Origin: an uncultured bacterium
Lineage (GTDB): Bacteria > Bacillota > Clostridia > TANB77 > CAG-508
NCBI GenBank assembly: GCA_905215935.1
Contig: CAJMRY010000001.1
Location: forward strand, 124,001-188,000
Direction: 5' to 3'
Length of the DNA stretch: 64,000 bases
The position numbers and the translations under genes are program-made. Positions 1 to 9,009 of this stretch are shown in pieces. Positions within the stretch are counted from its first letter, which is position 1; every line of letters begins with the position of its first letter. The notes under the pieces were generated by a model that was not told where the DNA came from, searched no databases, and saw only the letters and a program-made list of their open reading frames with translations.

Positions 1-630
1 GCAATTCTCTTTTCATTATTATATGGAATTCCTATTTCCATAGCCATTCTATCAATTTGTTTAAAATCCACATTATTTGCAATATCTACTAGTATATATG
101 GATTTGCCTCTATTTCTTCTATAGCATTTACACCTAATCGTTTATATACATTTTTAGCATTTTGAACACCAATACCAAATTTCTCCAAAAATCCAACAAT
201 TTGCCACAATTCCCAATTTTCATTAAATTGTTCTGCCATTTCTATAGCCTTGGATTCTGTTATACCTTTAATCCCGAGCAAGCTTGGTTGGTTCAAATTT
301 AAAAATATGAATTGTTTGCTTTCCAAATTTATCAATTATCTTTTTAGCTGTTGCAGGACCAATCCCCTTTATTGCACCATTTCCCAGATATTTCTCCAAG
401 CTTGCTAAACTCTGTGGCATCATCTTTTCGAAAGTTTCCACCTTAAATTGTCTCCCATAATCTTGATGAGTTACAAATCTGCCTATTAGCTTTAAGGTAT
501 CTCCTATATTTATAAATGGTAAATATCCAACAATAGTAAATTCTTCTTCATCTGTTTCTAATGTAGCTACTGTATAACTATTAACTTCATTTTGGTATAT
601 TATCTCTGTTAAGTCTCCTTTAAGTTCCAA
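1..630 (-). CDS. recD2: RecD2-like ATP-dependent DNA helicase, N-terminal part (one CGGN site)
   Basis: This is the N-terminal part of a RecD2/YrrC-type SF1 helicase involved in DNA repair; the rest runs off the left edge. The first 75 or so residues match the family's OB-like domain ('GYLPFINIGDTL', 'YGRQFKVETFE'), followed by a helix-hairpin-helix ('IKGIGPATAKKI'). I chose a TTG start at 630 because GAGAGGA lies six bases upstream; the longer frame from 786 runs through a repeat element. At 276-274 an in-frame CGG is followed by a stop in the same frame. Reading CGGG as one glycine restores 'LAGIKGITESKAIE', the expected second HhH, which stays open to base 1. Family identity is secure; the decoding is inferred. 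Confidence 0.85.
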
Positions 631-758
631 TTTAATCCTCTCTTTGCTATAATATTTTAGCTCATTATATATGATTATTTTTAAAATGTCTATTATTCTT
701 AGTAACATAAATATAATTTTATAATATAATATCTTATAAAATAAAAATTGCAAAAAGG

Positions 759-785
759 TGCCAAAAGGGACGGGGCATTTTGGCA
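759..785. repeat. Short GGGACGGGG palindromic repeat, copy 1
   Basis: TGCCAAAA and TTTTGGCA flank the core GGGACGGGGCA, making a small hairpin. Related copies lie at 7051-7158, 29800-29900 and 55477-55531. It sits between the divergent recD2 start and the small plus-strand gene. It resembles REP-type or MITE-type interspersed elements of Firmicutes; no transposase is nearby. Confidence 0.75.
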
Positions 786-822
786 ATCTTTAAAACACCA
801 TTTTACATATATGGAGGTTTAT

Positions 823-1176
823 ATGGCTGATTTCATTTTTTATGGCATATTATGGACACTTGCCTTGTATGGACTTTTTGATATAATTAAAACAATTATT
901 TATTTATGTACATATACCAATCTAAAATCTGATGGGATTTACTTAATTGTCGCTGTTAAAAATCAAGAAAATAAAATTGAATTTTTTATGCGTTCTTTAC
1001 TATTTCGTTTTTTGTATGGAAATGAAGATTATTTAAAAAATATTATTGTAACAGATTTAGATTCATCAGATGGAACAAAAAAGATACTAAGCCATCTTGA
1101 AAAAGATTATGATTGTATAAAAATTGTTAATTGGAAAGAATGTAAGGATATTATTGATAATGTTAATGTAAAATAG
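823..1176 (+). CDS. Small conserved membrane-anchored protein, glycosyltransferase-2-like fragment
   Basis: This 117-residue protein has an N-terminal hydrophobic helix (about residues 5-27). It is followed by a compact domain with 'YLIVAVKNQENKIEFFMRS' and 'IIVTDLDSSDGTKKIL', which looks like the opening beta strand and DxSSDGT motif of GT-A family 2 glycosyltransferases. The protein is too short to be a complete transferase, so function is not assigned. The ATG at 823 is preceded by GGAGG five bases upstream; an open frame reaching back to 748 crosses the repeat and is rejected. It stands alone and is followed by a hairpin with a T-run at 1259-1303. Confidence 0.6.
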   Translation: MADFIFYGILWTLALYGLFDIIKTIIYLCTYTNLKSDGIYLIVAVKNQENKIEFFMRSLLFRFLYGNEDYLKNIIVTDLDSSDGTKKILSHLEKDYDCIKIVNWKECKDIIDNVNVK

Positions 1177-1258
1177 TAACACTAAAGATATTGAAGAATA
1201 TCTAGAAGACTACAAGTCCATTAATAAAGTCATATAATTTATATAGTATTTATACAAT

Positions 1259-1303
1259 GAAATACAAGATTGTAAGAATAAATAATTTCAATCTTGTATT
1301 TTT
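1259..1303 (+). terminator. Intrinsic terminator after the 823-1176 gene
   Basis: AAATACAAGATTG pairs with CAATCTTGTATTT across a 16-nt loop and is followed by a T-run. Confidence 0.65.
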
Positions 1304-1337
1304 AAATGTATAATCTTATCATATATTTGTTTTAGCA

Positions 1338-1487
1338 TTATTTAATAACACTTTTTACATATTTCAATACATCATCATTTTCAATAGTATGAGGTTCTTC
1401 TATTTTAGATTTCTCATTAACCCTATATATAATTATATAATCATCGTTTCCATAATAATTTATATTATATAATTTATTACCTCTTTC
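1338..1487 (-). pseudogene. Start-less open frame, possible gene remnant
   Basis: Between the small gene and rplQ (1177-1733) there is no intact gene. A 49-codon minus-strand frame ending at 1338 reads with ordinary amino-acid composition ('NYYGNDDYIIIYRVNEKS', 'DDVLKYVKSVIK') but has no start codon or ribosome site. It could be the tail of a decayed gene or chance. The rest of the gap is AT-rich sequence with a weak hairpin at about 1613-1640 (GCCATA/TATGGC followed by T-rich sequence). Confidence 0.25.
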
Positions 1488-1686
1488 TTATTTATTTGTA
1501 CAACAATGTACTATAATTTAGATGCTTTTTAATTACATTTTTGTTGGTAATTGATAAAAATCAACAATTTTAATATACATCTTTTACATTTTATTATATC
1601 TATATTTACTTGCCATAATTAAAATCTTATGGCATTTTTATTTTATCCATAAATTTATACAAAATTACTATTTTTAATATAAGCTC

Positions 1687-1724
1687 AAAAAAAGACATAA
1701 ACAATAATTTGTTTATGTCTTTTT
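1687..1724 (-). terminator. Terminator of the ribosomal superoperon
   Basis: A 15-bp perfect stem (AAAAAGACATAAACA and its complement) with a 6-nt loop and T-runs on both sides lies just past rplQ. It would work in either direction. Confidence 0.85.
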
Positions 1725-1733
1725 GTATAAATA

Positions 1734-2258
1734 TTAAACTAATTGTAATATAACAACTTCTGCAGCGTCTCCTCTTCTTGGTCCAGCTTTAATGATACGT
1801 GTGTATCCTCCAACTCTTCCTTCGTATTTAGGAGCTATTTCATTAAATAATTTTGCTGTTAAGTCTACTTTATTTCCTTCAGAATCTGTTACTTTATTTA
1901 CCATTGTCATCATTTTTCTTCTTGCATTTAATCTTGAAGGCATATCTTTTTGTCTTTTTTCTGTAGTTTCTTCTTTAACTACTTTTAAATATTCTTTACC
2001 ATTTTTACTTTTTACAAGTTCTGTAACTTTGTTACCTTTGCTATCTAATTTAGCTTTATATATTTTAGCATCTACCATTTCAAAATTATCTTTTTCTTTT
2101 ACTGCTAATGCGATAATACTATCAGCCATAGCTTTTACTTCTTTAGCTCTAGCTTCTGTTGTTTCAATTTTTTCATGTAGAATAAGATCTGTTAATTGAG
2201 TCTTAAGCATTGCTAATCTTATATCTGTTGTTCTTCCTAATTTTCTATTAGTTGCCAC
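1734..2258 (-). CDS. rplQ: 50S ribosomal protein L17
   Basis: L17 binds 23S rRNA near the exit-tunnel side of the large subunit. The N-terminus 'NRKLGRTTDIRLAML' and the C-terminus 'GGYTRIIKAGPRRGDAAEV' are diagnostic. At 174 residues it is clearly longer than the usual 115-130. The extra material is a Lys-rich stretch at about residues 60-105 that includes 'SKGNKVTELVKSKNGKEY'. The start is GTG at 2258 behind AAGGAGG. It is the last gene of the alpha operon, 55 bases after rpoA, and is followed by a strong terminator. Confidence 0.95.
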   Translation of the reverse strand: MATNRKLGRTTDIRLAMLKTQLTDLILHEKIETTEARAKEVKAMADSIIALAVKEKDNFEMVDAKIYKAKLDSKGNKVTELVKSKNGKEYLKVVKEETTEKRQKDMPSRLNARRKMMTMVNKVTDSEGNKVDLTAKLFNEIAPKYEGRVGGYTRIIKAGPRRGDAAEVVILQLV

Positions 2259-2313
2259 TTTGTTTTCCCTCCTTAATATTTAAGTTTCAAAATATTATTT
2301 AGCAATTATTTTA

Positions 2314-3261
2314 CTAATCATCTTCTCTAGCAAAGTCTAATCCTAATGAATGTAATTTATTTGTTACTTCATCTAAAGATTTCTTTCCTAAATTTCTAAC
2401 TTTCATCATGTCAGCTTCAGATTTATTAGTTAAATCTTCGACTGTAGATATTCCAGCTCTTTTTAAACAATTGAATGATCTAACAGATAATTCTAAATCT
2501 TCAATTGACATTTCTAATACTTTTTCTTTCTTAGATTCTTCTTTTTCTATCATAATTTGAGTATTTTTTGTTGCTTCTGATAAATCGATAAATAACTCTA
2601 AATGTCCTGTCATAACTTTAGCCGCTAAGCTTAAAGCTTCATATGGTTTTAAACTTCCATCAGTCCAAACTTCTATTGTTAATTTATCATAATCTACCAT
2701 TTGACCAACTCTTGTATTTTCTACTGAATAATTAACTTTTTTTACTGGTGTATAGATAGAATCTATTGGAAGTACTCCTAAAGATTGTTCAGGCTTCTTA
2801 TTTTTTTCAGCTGTATTATATCCTCTACCCATATCAGCTGTCATTTCTATTACTAGAGAACCACCTTCTGCAACTGTAGCAATATGTAAATCTGGATTTA
2901 ATACTTCTACAGTACCATCTGTGATAATATCACCTGCAGTAACTTCTCCTTCACCTTTAAAATTTATTCTTAAAATCTTTTCTTCATTCTTATCTAATTT
3001 TAATCTAACACTTTTTAAATTAATGATTATCTCTGGTACATCTTCTACAACATTTGCAATAGTAGAAAACTCATGTACTACGCCATCAATTTTTACACTA
3101 GTTATAGCACTTCCAGGTAATGAAGAAAGTAATATTCTCCTTAGTGAATTTCCAATTGTTACGCCATATCCACGTTCTAATGGCTCGCAAACAAATTTTG
3201 CGTAATTGCTGCCTTCGTCTACTTCTAAGCATTTAATATTTGGCTTTTCAAATTCTATCAT
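2314..3261 (-). CDS. rpoA: RNA polymerase alpha subunit
   Basis: This 315-residue alpha subunit dimerises to nucleate RNA polymerase assembly and contacts UP elements and regulators. The N-terminal domain (about 1-230) holds 'GYGVTIGNSLRRILLSSLPG'. The C-terminal domain (about 245-315) has the helix-hairpin-helix signature 'SVRSFNCLKRAGI' and 'LGKKSLDEV'. Length and motifs are normal. It sits in the usual rpsD-rpoA-rplQ order with short spacers, so it is co-transcribed with ribosomal proteins. Confidence 0.98.
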   Translation of the reverse strand: MIEFEKPNIKCLEVDEGSNYAKFVCEPLERGYGVTIGNSLRRILLSSLPGSAITSVKIDGVVHEFSTIANVVEDVPEIIINLKSVRLKLDKNEEKILRINFKGEGEVTAGDIITDGTVEVLNPDLHIATVAEGGSLVIEMTADMGRGYNTAEKNKKPEQSLGVLPIDSIYTPVKKVNYSVENTRVGQMVDYDKLTIEVWTDGSLKPYEALSLAAKVMTGHLELFIDLSEATKNTQIMIEKEESKKEKVLEMSIEDLELSVRSFNCLKRAGISTVEDLTNKSEADMMKVRNLGKKSLDEVTNKLHSLGLDFAREDD

Positions 3262-3319
3262 TATTAACCTCCTAATAACATAAACATGGGATTATACTCC
3301 CTATTTTTATTAATAACTA

Positions 3320-3946
3320 TTATTTAGAGTAAAGCTCTACTATTAAATGTTCTTCAACTGGTAAATCTACATCTTCTCTAGATGCTAGAGTTACAACTTT
3401 TCCACTTAATTTTTCAGTATCTTTCTCTAACCAAGCTGGAACTGGTCTTGATGCATTTTCTTCTACACTTAATTTTATTGTTCCATTATCTCTTCTAATT
3501 TCTCTAACAGCTATTACATCTCCTGCTTTTACTAAATAAGATGGTATATCAACTTTTTGTCCATTAACTTCAAAAGCACCATGTGTTACTTGCATTCTTG
3601 CTTGTGCTCTTGAACTTGCTAAACCTAATCTATATACTACATTATCTAATCTGCTTTCTAGTATTTGAAGTAATACTTCACCAGTTTTTCCTTTACTATT
3701 TGAAGCCATATCGAAGTATTTTCTAAATTGTTTTTCACTTACTCCATAAAAAGCTTTTGTTTTTTGTTTTTCTCTTAATTGAGTTCCATATTCTGAAAGT
3801 TTTTTCTTCTTTTGCCCATTTTGTCCTGGAGCATAATTTCTTCTTGAAATACTACATTTATCTGAATAACATCTTGTACCTTTTAAGAATAATTTTTGAC
3901 CTTCTCTACGGCAAATGCGGCATTGTTCATCTTTATATCTTGCCAT
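3320..3946 (-). CDS. rpsD: 30S ribosomal protein S4
   Basis: S4 is a primary binder of the 16S rRNA 5' domain and often an operon autoregulator. At 208 residues it is standard. The N-terminus keeps a zinc-ribbon form (CxxC in 'CRICRREG' and a second Cys pair at 'CYSDKC'). An S4 RNA-binding domain follows at about 95-160 ('LESRLDNVVYRLGLASSRAQ'). It lies between rpsK and rpoA with 31- and 58-base gaps. Confidence 0.97.
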   Translation of the reverse strand: MARYKDEQCRICRREGQKLFLKGTRCYSDKCSISRRNYAPGQNGQKKKKLSEYGTQLREKQKTKAFYGVSEKQFRKYFDMASNSKGKTGEVLLQILESRLDNVVYRLGLASSRAQARMQVTHGAFEVNGQKVDIPSYLVKAGDVIAVREIRRDNGTIKLSVEENASRPVPAWLEKDTEKLSGKVVTLASREDVDLPVEEHLIVELYSK

Positions 3947-3977
3947 TTTTCTATTTCACCTTCCTTAATATTTTTTA

Positions 3978-4376
3978 TTATACACGACGTCTTTTTGGTG
4001 GTCTACAACCATTGTGTGGTATTGGTGTTACATCTTTAATACTGCTTATTTCTAAACCTGCAGCTTGTAATGATCTTATTGCTGCTTCACGTCCTGAACC
4101 TGGTCCTTTTACAAATACTTCTACAGATTTCAAACCATGTTCCATAGCTGCTTTTGCAGCTGTTTCTGCTGCTTCTCCTGCAGCAAATGGAGTACTTTTT
4201 CTTGAACCTTTAAATCCAAGTTCTCCTGCACTTGCCCAAGATATACTATTACCTTGAACATCTGTAATTGTAACTATTGTATTATTAAAACTAGAATGAA
4301 TATGAGCCATACCTTTTTCGATATTTTTTCTATCTCTTCTTCTAGTTGTTGTTCTTTTTGTTACATTCTTAGCCAT
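3978..4376 (-). CDS. rpsK: 30S ribosomal protein S11
   Basis: S11 (132 residues) forms the 30S platform and contacts mRNA near the E site. The conserved core 'AHIHSSFNNTIVTITD' and the basic C-terminal tail 'PIPHNGCRPPKRRRV' are both present. It is separated from rpsM by 15 bases, so the two are probably translated in sequence. Confidence 0.98.
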   Translation of the reverse strand: MAKNVTKRTTTRRRDRKNIEKGMAHIHSSFNNTIVTITDVQGNSISWASAGELGFKGSRKSTPFAAGEAAETAAKAAMEHGLKSVEVFVKGPGSGREAAIRSLQAAGLEISSIKDVTPIPHNGCRPPKRRRV

Positions 4377-4391
4377 TTTAAGTTTTACCTC

Positions 4392-4757
4392 CTATTTTTT
4401 ACTTTTACTTACTAATTTTCTAGGTCCTTTTCTTGTACGAGCATTTGTTTTTGTTCTTTGCCCTCTAACTGGTAGACCTCTTCTATGTCTTAATCCTCTA
4501 TAGCATCCTATTTCTGTAAGTCTTTTTATATTTAATGCTACTTCTCTTCTTAAGTCACCTTCAACTTTAAGTCCTTCCATAGCTTTTCTGATTGCTTGTA
4601 CTTGATCATCTGTTAAATCTTTTACTCTAATGTCTGGATTTACCCCAGCTTTTTCTAATATTTTTTTAGAACTTGGTAATCCAATACCATATATGTAAGT
4701 TAGTCCTATTTCTACTCTTTTTTCTCTAGGTAAATCTACTCCTGATATACGAGCCAT
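4392..4757 (-). CDS. rpsM: 30S ribosomal protein S13
   Basis: S13 (121 residues) sits in the 30S head and bridges to the 50S subunit. It opens with 'MARISGVDLPREKRVEI' and ends with the tRNA-contacting tail containing 'RGLPVRGQRTKTNAR'. A GGAGG-type site lies just upstream. It follows rpmJ after a 236-base AT-rich gap in which I see no gene. Confidence 0.98.
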   Translation of the reverse strand: MARISGVDLPREKRVEIGLTYIYGIGLPSSKKILEKAGVNPDIRVKDLTDDQVQAIRKAMEGLKVEGDLRREVALNIKRLTEIGCYRGLRHRRGLPVRGQRTKTNARTRKGPRKLVSKSKK

Positions 4758-4993
4758 AATTTTTTAGCACCTCCAAAATGTTTTATAAAATTTAAAATTT
4801 TTTATGATTTTGTTTTAAATATGTTAAAGGTGAAATGCACTTTAAATTCACTATTTATGGATTGTAAAAAATAGTAAATAAAGTCTTTAACTAAATTTAA
4901 AACTATATATAAATACAAATCTAATATATAAATCTATTGATATACAAAGATTTACAGCCGCCAACTAAATTTGTATTGATATCAAAAAAATAA

Positions 4994-5107
4994 TTACCCT
5001 TGTCTTTGTTTATGTTTTGGGTTTTCACAAATTACTCTAATTTTACCTTTTCTTTTGATAACTTTGCATTTTTCACATATTTTCTTTACTGATGGTCTTA
5101 CTTTCAT
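4994..5107 (-). CDS. rpmJ: 50S ribosomal protein L36
   Basis: This gene of 37 residues starts MKVRPSVKKICEKCKVIKR and ends KHKQRQG. It has the C-x2-C-x12-C-x4-H zinc-ribbon arrangement of C+ type L36. It has an AGGAGG-type site directly upstream and keeps the canonical infA-rpmJ-rpsM order. Confidence 0.95.
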   Translation of the reverse strand: MKVRPSVKKICEKCKVIKRKGKIRVICENPKHKQRQG

Positions 5108-5171
5108 TATTACTACACCTCCTGTAATTTTTGCATACTATTTGCTATATTCTGTATTGGCAATTATAAAA

Positions 5172-5248
5172 GTATGATGTGTGAGGTCAGATGTATTTTA
5201 AGATATCAGGCTAAATGAAATCGATACATCTCACATCGCACCTCATAC
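5172..5248. other. Imperfect 25-bp inverted repeat between infA and rpmJ
   Basis: GTATGA...AGATGTAT at 5172-5196 pairs with 5224-5248 with about three mismatches and one wobble, over a 27-nt loop. There is no T-run, so it is not a clear terminator. It may be an RNA processing or stability element of the operon transcript. Confidence 0.4.
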
Positions 5249-5273
5249 ACAATATTTTCCAACACTTAATAAT

Positions 5274-5492
5274 CTATTTTGCTCTCCAAGTTATTCTTCC
5301 TCTATTCAAATCATATGGAGACAATTCTACTTTTACTTTATCTCCTGGAAGAATTTTTATATAGTTCATTCTAAGTTTTCCTGATATATGAGCTAAAATT
5401 TCATGCCCATTTTCTAGCTTAACCTTAAAATTTGTATTTGGTAATGTCTCTACAACAGTACCTTCTACTTCTATAACATCCTCTTTTGACAT
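5274..5492 (-). CDS. infA: Translation initiation factor IF-1
   Basis: IF-1 (72 residues) is a single OB-fold protein that blocks the A site during initiation. It opens 'MSKEDVIEVEGTVVETLPN' and contains 'HISGKLRMNYIKILPGD' and 'YDLNRGRITWR', all diagnostic. It lies between map and rpmJ; the small KOW-domain gene that some clostridia carry between map and infA is absent here. Confidence 0.98.
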   Translation of the reverse strand: MSKEDVIEVEGTVVETLPNTNFKVKLENGHEILAHISGKLRMNYIKILPGDKVKVELSPYDLNRGRITWRAK

Positions 5493-5584
5493 TTTTTACC
5501 TCCATATAAAATATGTTGATTTGTTTATACAATAACATAACTATTGTTAAAGCGAAACAATAGCTCTTATAGTATATAACAAAT

Positions 5585-6355
5585 TTATAACAATGTCAAT
5601 ATTTCTGGCTCGTTTTCTGTAATTAAAATTGTATTTTCATAATGTGCTGCTAAACTACCATCTTCTGTTATAATTGTCCAACCATCATCTAATTCTAAAA
5701 TATCTGGTCTTCCTTGTATTACCATTGGTTCTACTGCAAGTGTCATACCAGGCTCTAATCTTATTCCTCTTCCTGCTTTTCCATAGTTTGGTATTCCTGG
5801 ATCTTCATGCATTTGGCTTCCAATCCCATGCCCTTGAAATTCTCTTACAACAGAATAACCGCTTTTTTGGATAAATTCACCAATTGCATGAGAAATATCT
5901 CCAACTCTATTACCTTTAGTAGCATACTTTATTCCTTCAAAAAAGGCTTGTTTAGTTATATCTACTAATTTATTTGCCTCTTTAGATCCTTTACCTACAA
6001 CATAAGTTCTTGCTGCATCACCATTAAAACCATTTTTGTATACAACCAAATCTATACTTACAACATCTCCATCTTTAATATATACTCTATTTGAAGGTAT
6101 TCCATGAATAACTTCATCATTTATAGAGATACATAATGTAGATGGAAAAGCACTAATACCTTTTACACCACTTGGATATCCCTTTTGTGCTGGAATCCCT
6201 CCAAGTTTCTTAATCGTTTCTTCTGCAATTTTATCTAAATATGCAGTTGTAATACCAGGTTTTATTACTTCCTCAATTTTTTTATGAACTAAAGCTGTAG
6301 CCTTACATGCTTCTCTCATATATTCAATTTCTTTTTTTGATTTAATTGTTACCAC
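5585..6355 (-). CDS. map: Methionine aminopeptidase, type I
   Basis: The enzyme removes initiator methionine from nascent proteins. At 256 residues it has the standard pita-bread fold length. Metal ligands are visible: Asp in 'VVSIDLVV' and 'NGDAARTY', His in 'FQGHGIG', Glu in 'LAVEPM' and in 'AAHYENT'. It starts 10 bases after adk ends, so the two are translationally close, and infA follows 92 bases later. Confidence 0.97.
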   Translation of the reverse strand: MVTIKSKKEIEYMREACKATALVHKKIEEVIKPGITTAYLDKIAEETIKKLGGIPAQKGYPSGVKGISAFPSTLCISINDEVIHGIPSNRVYIKDGDVVSIDLVVYKNGFNGDAARTYVVGKGSKEANKLVDITKQAFFEGIKYATKGNRVGDISHAIGEFIQKSGYSVVREFQGHGIGSQMHEDPGIPNYGKAGRGIRLEPGMTLAVEPMVIQGRPDILELDDGWTIITEDGSLAAHYENTILITENEPEILTLL

Positions 6356-6365
6356 TTTACTCCCT

Positions 6366-7034
6366 CTATCTATTCTTAATATATTTTACAATATCAGTTG
6401 CAACATCTTCACCCATTCTATTTATAGATGTACTTACATTTTCTGTTCTTAAAACACCTTTTTTATTGTAATATTCTACTAATGGGCTTGTTTGTTCTTC
6501 GTATATCTCTAATCTTCTATTTATTGCTTCTGGATTTGAATCATCGTCTCTTTGTTTTAGTTTTGATCCACATATATCACATATACCTTCTACCTTTGGT
6601 GGATGAAGTTTAGTATTATATGTAGCTTTGCATTCTTGATTAGTACATACTCTTCTTGTTAACATTCTATCTATAATTTCTTCTCTTGGTGTTGTCAAGT
6701 TTATTACTAGATCTACTTTTTTACCTAAATTTTGTAATATTTCGTCTAATTTTTCTGCTTGACTTATTGTTCTTGGAAATCCATCCAATATAGCACCATT
6801 TTTTGCATCTTCTTCATTTAATCTATCTATTACCATTGGAACTGTTATTTCATCTGGTACCAAATTTCCTTGTGATATGTATTTATCTGCTTCTATTCCT
6901 AGTTCAGTTTTTTCACTAATATTTTTTCTAAATATATCTCCAGTTGAAATTTGTGGGAATTTTGTTTCCTTACTAATTAATCCTGCAACAGTTCCTTTTC
7001 CTGTTCCTTGTGCTCCAAGCATTATTATGTACAT
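6366..7034 (-). CDS. adk: Adenylate kinase
   Basis: Adenylate kinase interconverts ATP plus AMP with two ADP. The P-loop is 'GAQGTGKGT' (residues about 7-15). The LID domain (about 125-160) carries four cysteines ('CTNQEC' and 'CDIC'), the zinc-binding form typical of Gram-positives. At 222 residues it is normal. A repeat element and a terminator separate it from secY, so adk-map-infA may have its own promoter. Confidence 0.97.
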   Translation of the reverse strand: MYIIMLGAQGTGKGTVAGLISKETKFPQISTGDIFRKNISEKTELGIEADKYISQGNLVPDEITVPMVIDRLNEEDAKNGAILDGFPRTISQAEKLDEILQNLGKKVDLVINLTTPREEIIDRMLTRRVCTNQECKATYNTKLHPPKVEGICDICGSKLKQRDDDSNPEAINRRLEIYEEQTSPLVEYYNKKGVLRTENVSTSINRMGEDVATDIVKYIKNR

Positions 7035-7050
7035 ATTTTATTCCTCCTTA

Positions 7051-7158
7051 AAAGTTGTCAAAAGGGACGGGGTATATTTACAATTTTTATAAATGTAATT
7101 AATTATCTTTTAATCTCCTTAAAAATTGTCAATATACCCCGTCCCTTTTGACAACTTT
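7051..7158. repeat. Long inverted repeat with GGGACGGGG core, copy 2
   Basis: The 28-bp arms at 7051-7078 and 7131-7158 are perfect inverted copies (core TTGTCAAAAGGGACGGGG) around a 52-nt AT-rich centre. It lies between secY and adk. The architecture resembles a MITE-like or paired REP element. A partial extra copy of TTGACAATTTTT follows at 7159-7170. Confidence 0.85.
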
Positions 7159-7181
7159 TGACAATTTTTAAGTCAACAGTT

Positions 7182-7234
7182 AAAAAAATTGATTTGAGGC
7201 ATGGCTTTTATCTCCAATGCCTCACCCCAAATCA
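7182..7234 (-). terminator. Intrinsic terminator after secY
   Basis: On the minus strand TGATTT and GAGGCAT pair with ATGCCTC and AAATCA around a small internal bulge, followed by seven T residues. It lies 17 bases past the secY stop and would end the S10-spc transcript before the repeat and adk. Confidence 0.7.
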
Positions 7235-7250
7235 TTTGTATATTTTTATA

Positions 7251-8574
7251 TTATTCTAAAAATCCTTTGTAATGTCTCATTACAAGTTGAGATTCTAATT
7301 GTTGTATCATTTCTATTGCTACACCAACTACGATAAGTATAGATGTACCTCCAAATGCTAAATCTAAACTAGTAAATCTAGCAAGCATTGGAAGTATAGC
7401 TATAATTGCTAAATATACTCCGACCAAACCAAGTTAATCTTGATATAATCTTTGATAAATACTCTGTTGTTGGTTTTCCTGCTCTAATTCCTGGTATAAA
7501 TCCACCATTTTTCTTAATATTATTAGAAACTTCTGCTGGATTAAATGTTGCATATGTATAGAAAAATGTAAATCCAACAATAAGTAATAAATATACAAGC
7601 GCATTTGCTATAGAATATCCAATTGGTACATTTGATGATGATGTAGCAATTGAAAATTTATAAATAGAAGCCCAAAATCCAGTTTGCGTTGCAATATCAC
7701 TTATAAACATTTGAATGATCATTGCTGGGAATGTCATAAATGAAGATGCAAATATAATTGGCATTACACCTGCCATTGCAAGTTTCAATGGAATGTGTGT
7801 ACTTTGAGCACCTACCATTTTTCTTCCAACAACTTTTTTAGAATATTGTACTGGCACTCTTCTTTCTGCTTGTTGTACAAATACAACTGCAGTTATTAAT
7901 ACTATTGCACCAATAACAATTCCTAGAGCTGTTAACAATCCTGTTGTACTAAAAGCTCCTGCTTGGAACATTAAATTCCAAATTGTTGGAATAACAGCTG
8001 GTAACCCTGAGATAATACCTACAAATATAATCATAGATATACCATTACCAATTCCTTTATTTGTAATTTGCTCTCCTAACCACATTAATAAAGCTGTTCC
8101 AGCCATTAATGAGCTTAGAACCACAAAACCTGTTAAGAAACTTGTATCAACAAATATTCCTGATGTTCTATAAGATAAGAATATACCTAAACCTTCAATT
8201 AACGCAAGTACTATTGTAAGTATCTTGGTATATTTGTTTATCTTTGCTCTTCCTTCTTCTCCACCTTCTTTTACAAGTCTTTCTAAAGAAGGAATAACCA
8301 TTCCTAATAATTGTATTACAATTGATGCTGTAATATATGGACTAATTGACATAGCAAAGATAGAGAATCTTGAGAAAGCTCCACCAGAAATCATATCAAT
8401 CAATCCTTGCATTCCATTTGTAGCAGACCCCATATATTCTGCTAATTTTATTGTGTCTACTCCTGGAATTGTAATATAACAACCTAATCTAAATACTATA
8501 ATTAATATTAATGTATATAATAATCTTTTTCTTACATCTGGAGTTTTTAAAGCATTTTTAATGGTGTTAAACAA
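7251..8574 (-). CDS. secY: Protein translocase subunit SecY (one CGGN site)
   Basis: SecY is the ten-helix channel of the Sec translocon. The N-terminal cytoplasmic segment is followed by 'YITIPGVDT', and 'AERRVPVQYSKK' marks the large cytoplasmic loop. In the zero frame translation stops soon after an in-frame CGG at 7422-7420 ('LTWFGRSIFSN...'). Reading CGGA as one glycine gives 'LTWFGGVYLAIIAILP' and restores the last helix and the ending 'VMRHYKGFLE', for 440 residues, the normal length. SecY is essential, so a plain null frameshift is unlikely. It starts directly before the rplO stop, with no gap. Confidence 0.93.
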
Positions 8575-9009
8575 TTAAATCACCTCTGTCTTTCCACCTA
8601 AAGCTTCTATTTTTTCTTTTGCAGCTTTAGTAAATCTTTTAGCTTTTACAGCTAATTTTTTCTCTAGAGTACCTGTAGCTAATACTACAATACCATCATT
8701 AATTTTACTAATAATTCCATCAGCAACTAAACTTTCAGCTGTAACTTCTTCAGTCTTCGCTTTATTAAGCATTGTAAGAGTTACTTCTGTATAGTTTTTA
8801 GCATGAATATTAGTGAAACCTCTTTTTGGTAATCTTCTATATAATGGTGTTTGACCACCTTCAAAACCTCTTCTTACTCCACCGCCTGATCTTGCTTTTT
8901 GTCCTTTATGTCCTCTACCAGAAGTTTTTCCAAGGCCTGAACCAATTCCACGTCCTACTCTTGTTCTAGTTTTTGTACTTTGTGCTGGTTTTAATTCGTC
9001 TATTTTCAT
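8575..9009 (-). CDS. rplO: 50S ribosomal protein L15
   Basis: L15 (144 residues) is a late-assembly 50S protein. It has the Gly/Arg-rich N-terminal extension ('GRGIGSGLGKTSGRGHKGQ') and 'GGQTPLYRRLPKRGF'. It abuts secY. The L30 gene that usually precedes it is missing: the 93 bases between it and rpsE hold no frame. Confidence 0.98.
   Translation of the reverse strand: MKIDELKPAQSTKTRTRVGRGIGSGLGKTSGRGHKGQKARSGGGVRRGFEGGQTPLYRRLPKRGFTNIHAKNYTEVTLTMLNKAKTEEVTAESLVADGIISKINDGIVVLATGTLEKKLAVKAKRFTKAAKEKIEALGGKTEVI

Noticed and set aside
631..786. Upstream ATG of recD2 at 786
   Set aside because: It lies in the interspersed repeat and adds a hydrophobic segment foreign to RecD2; the TTG at 630 has a good ribosome site.
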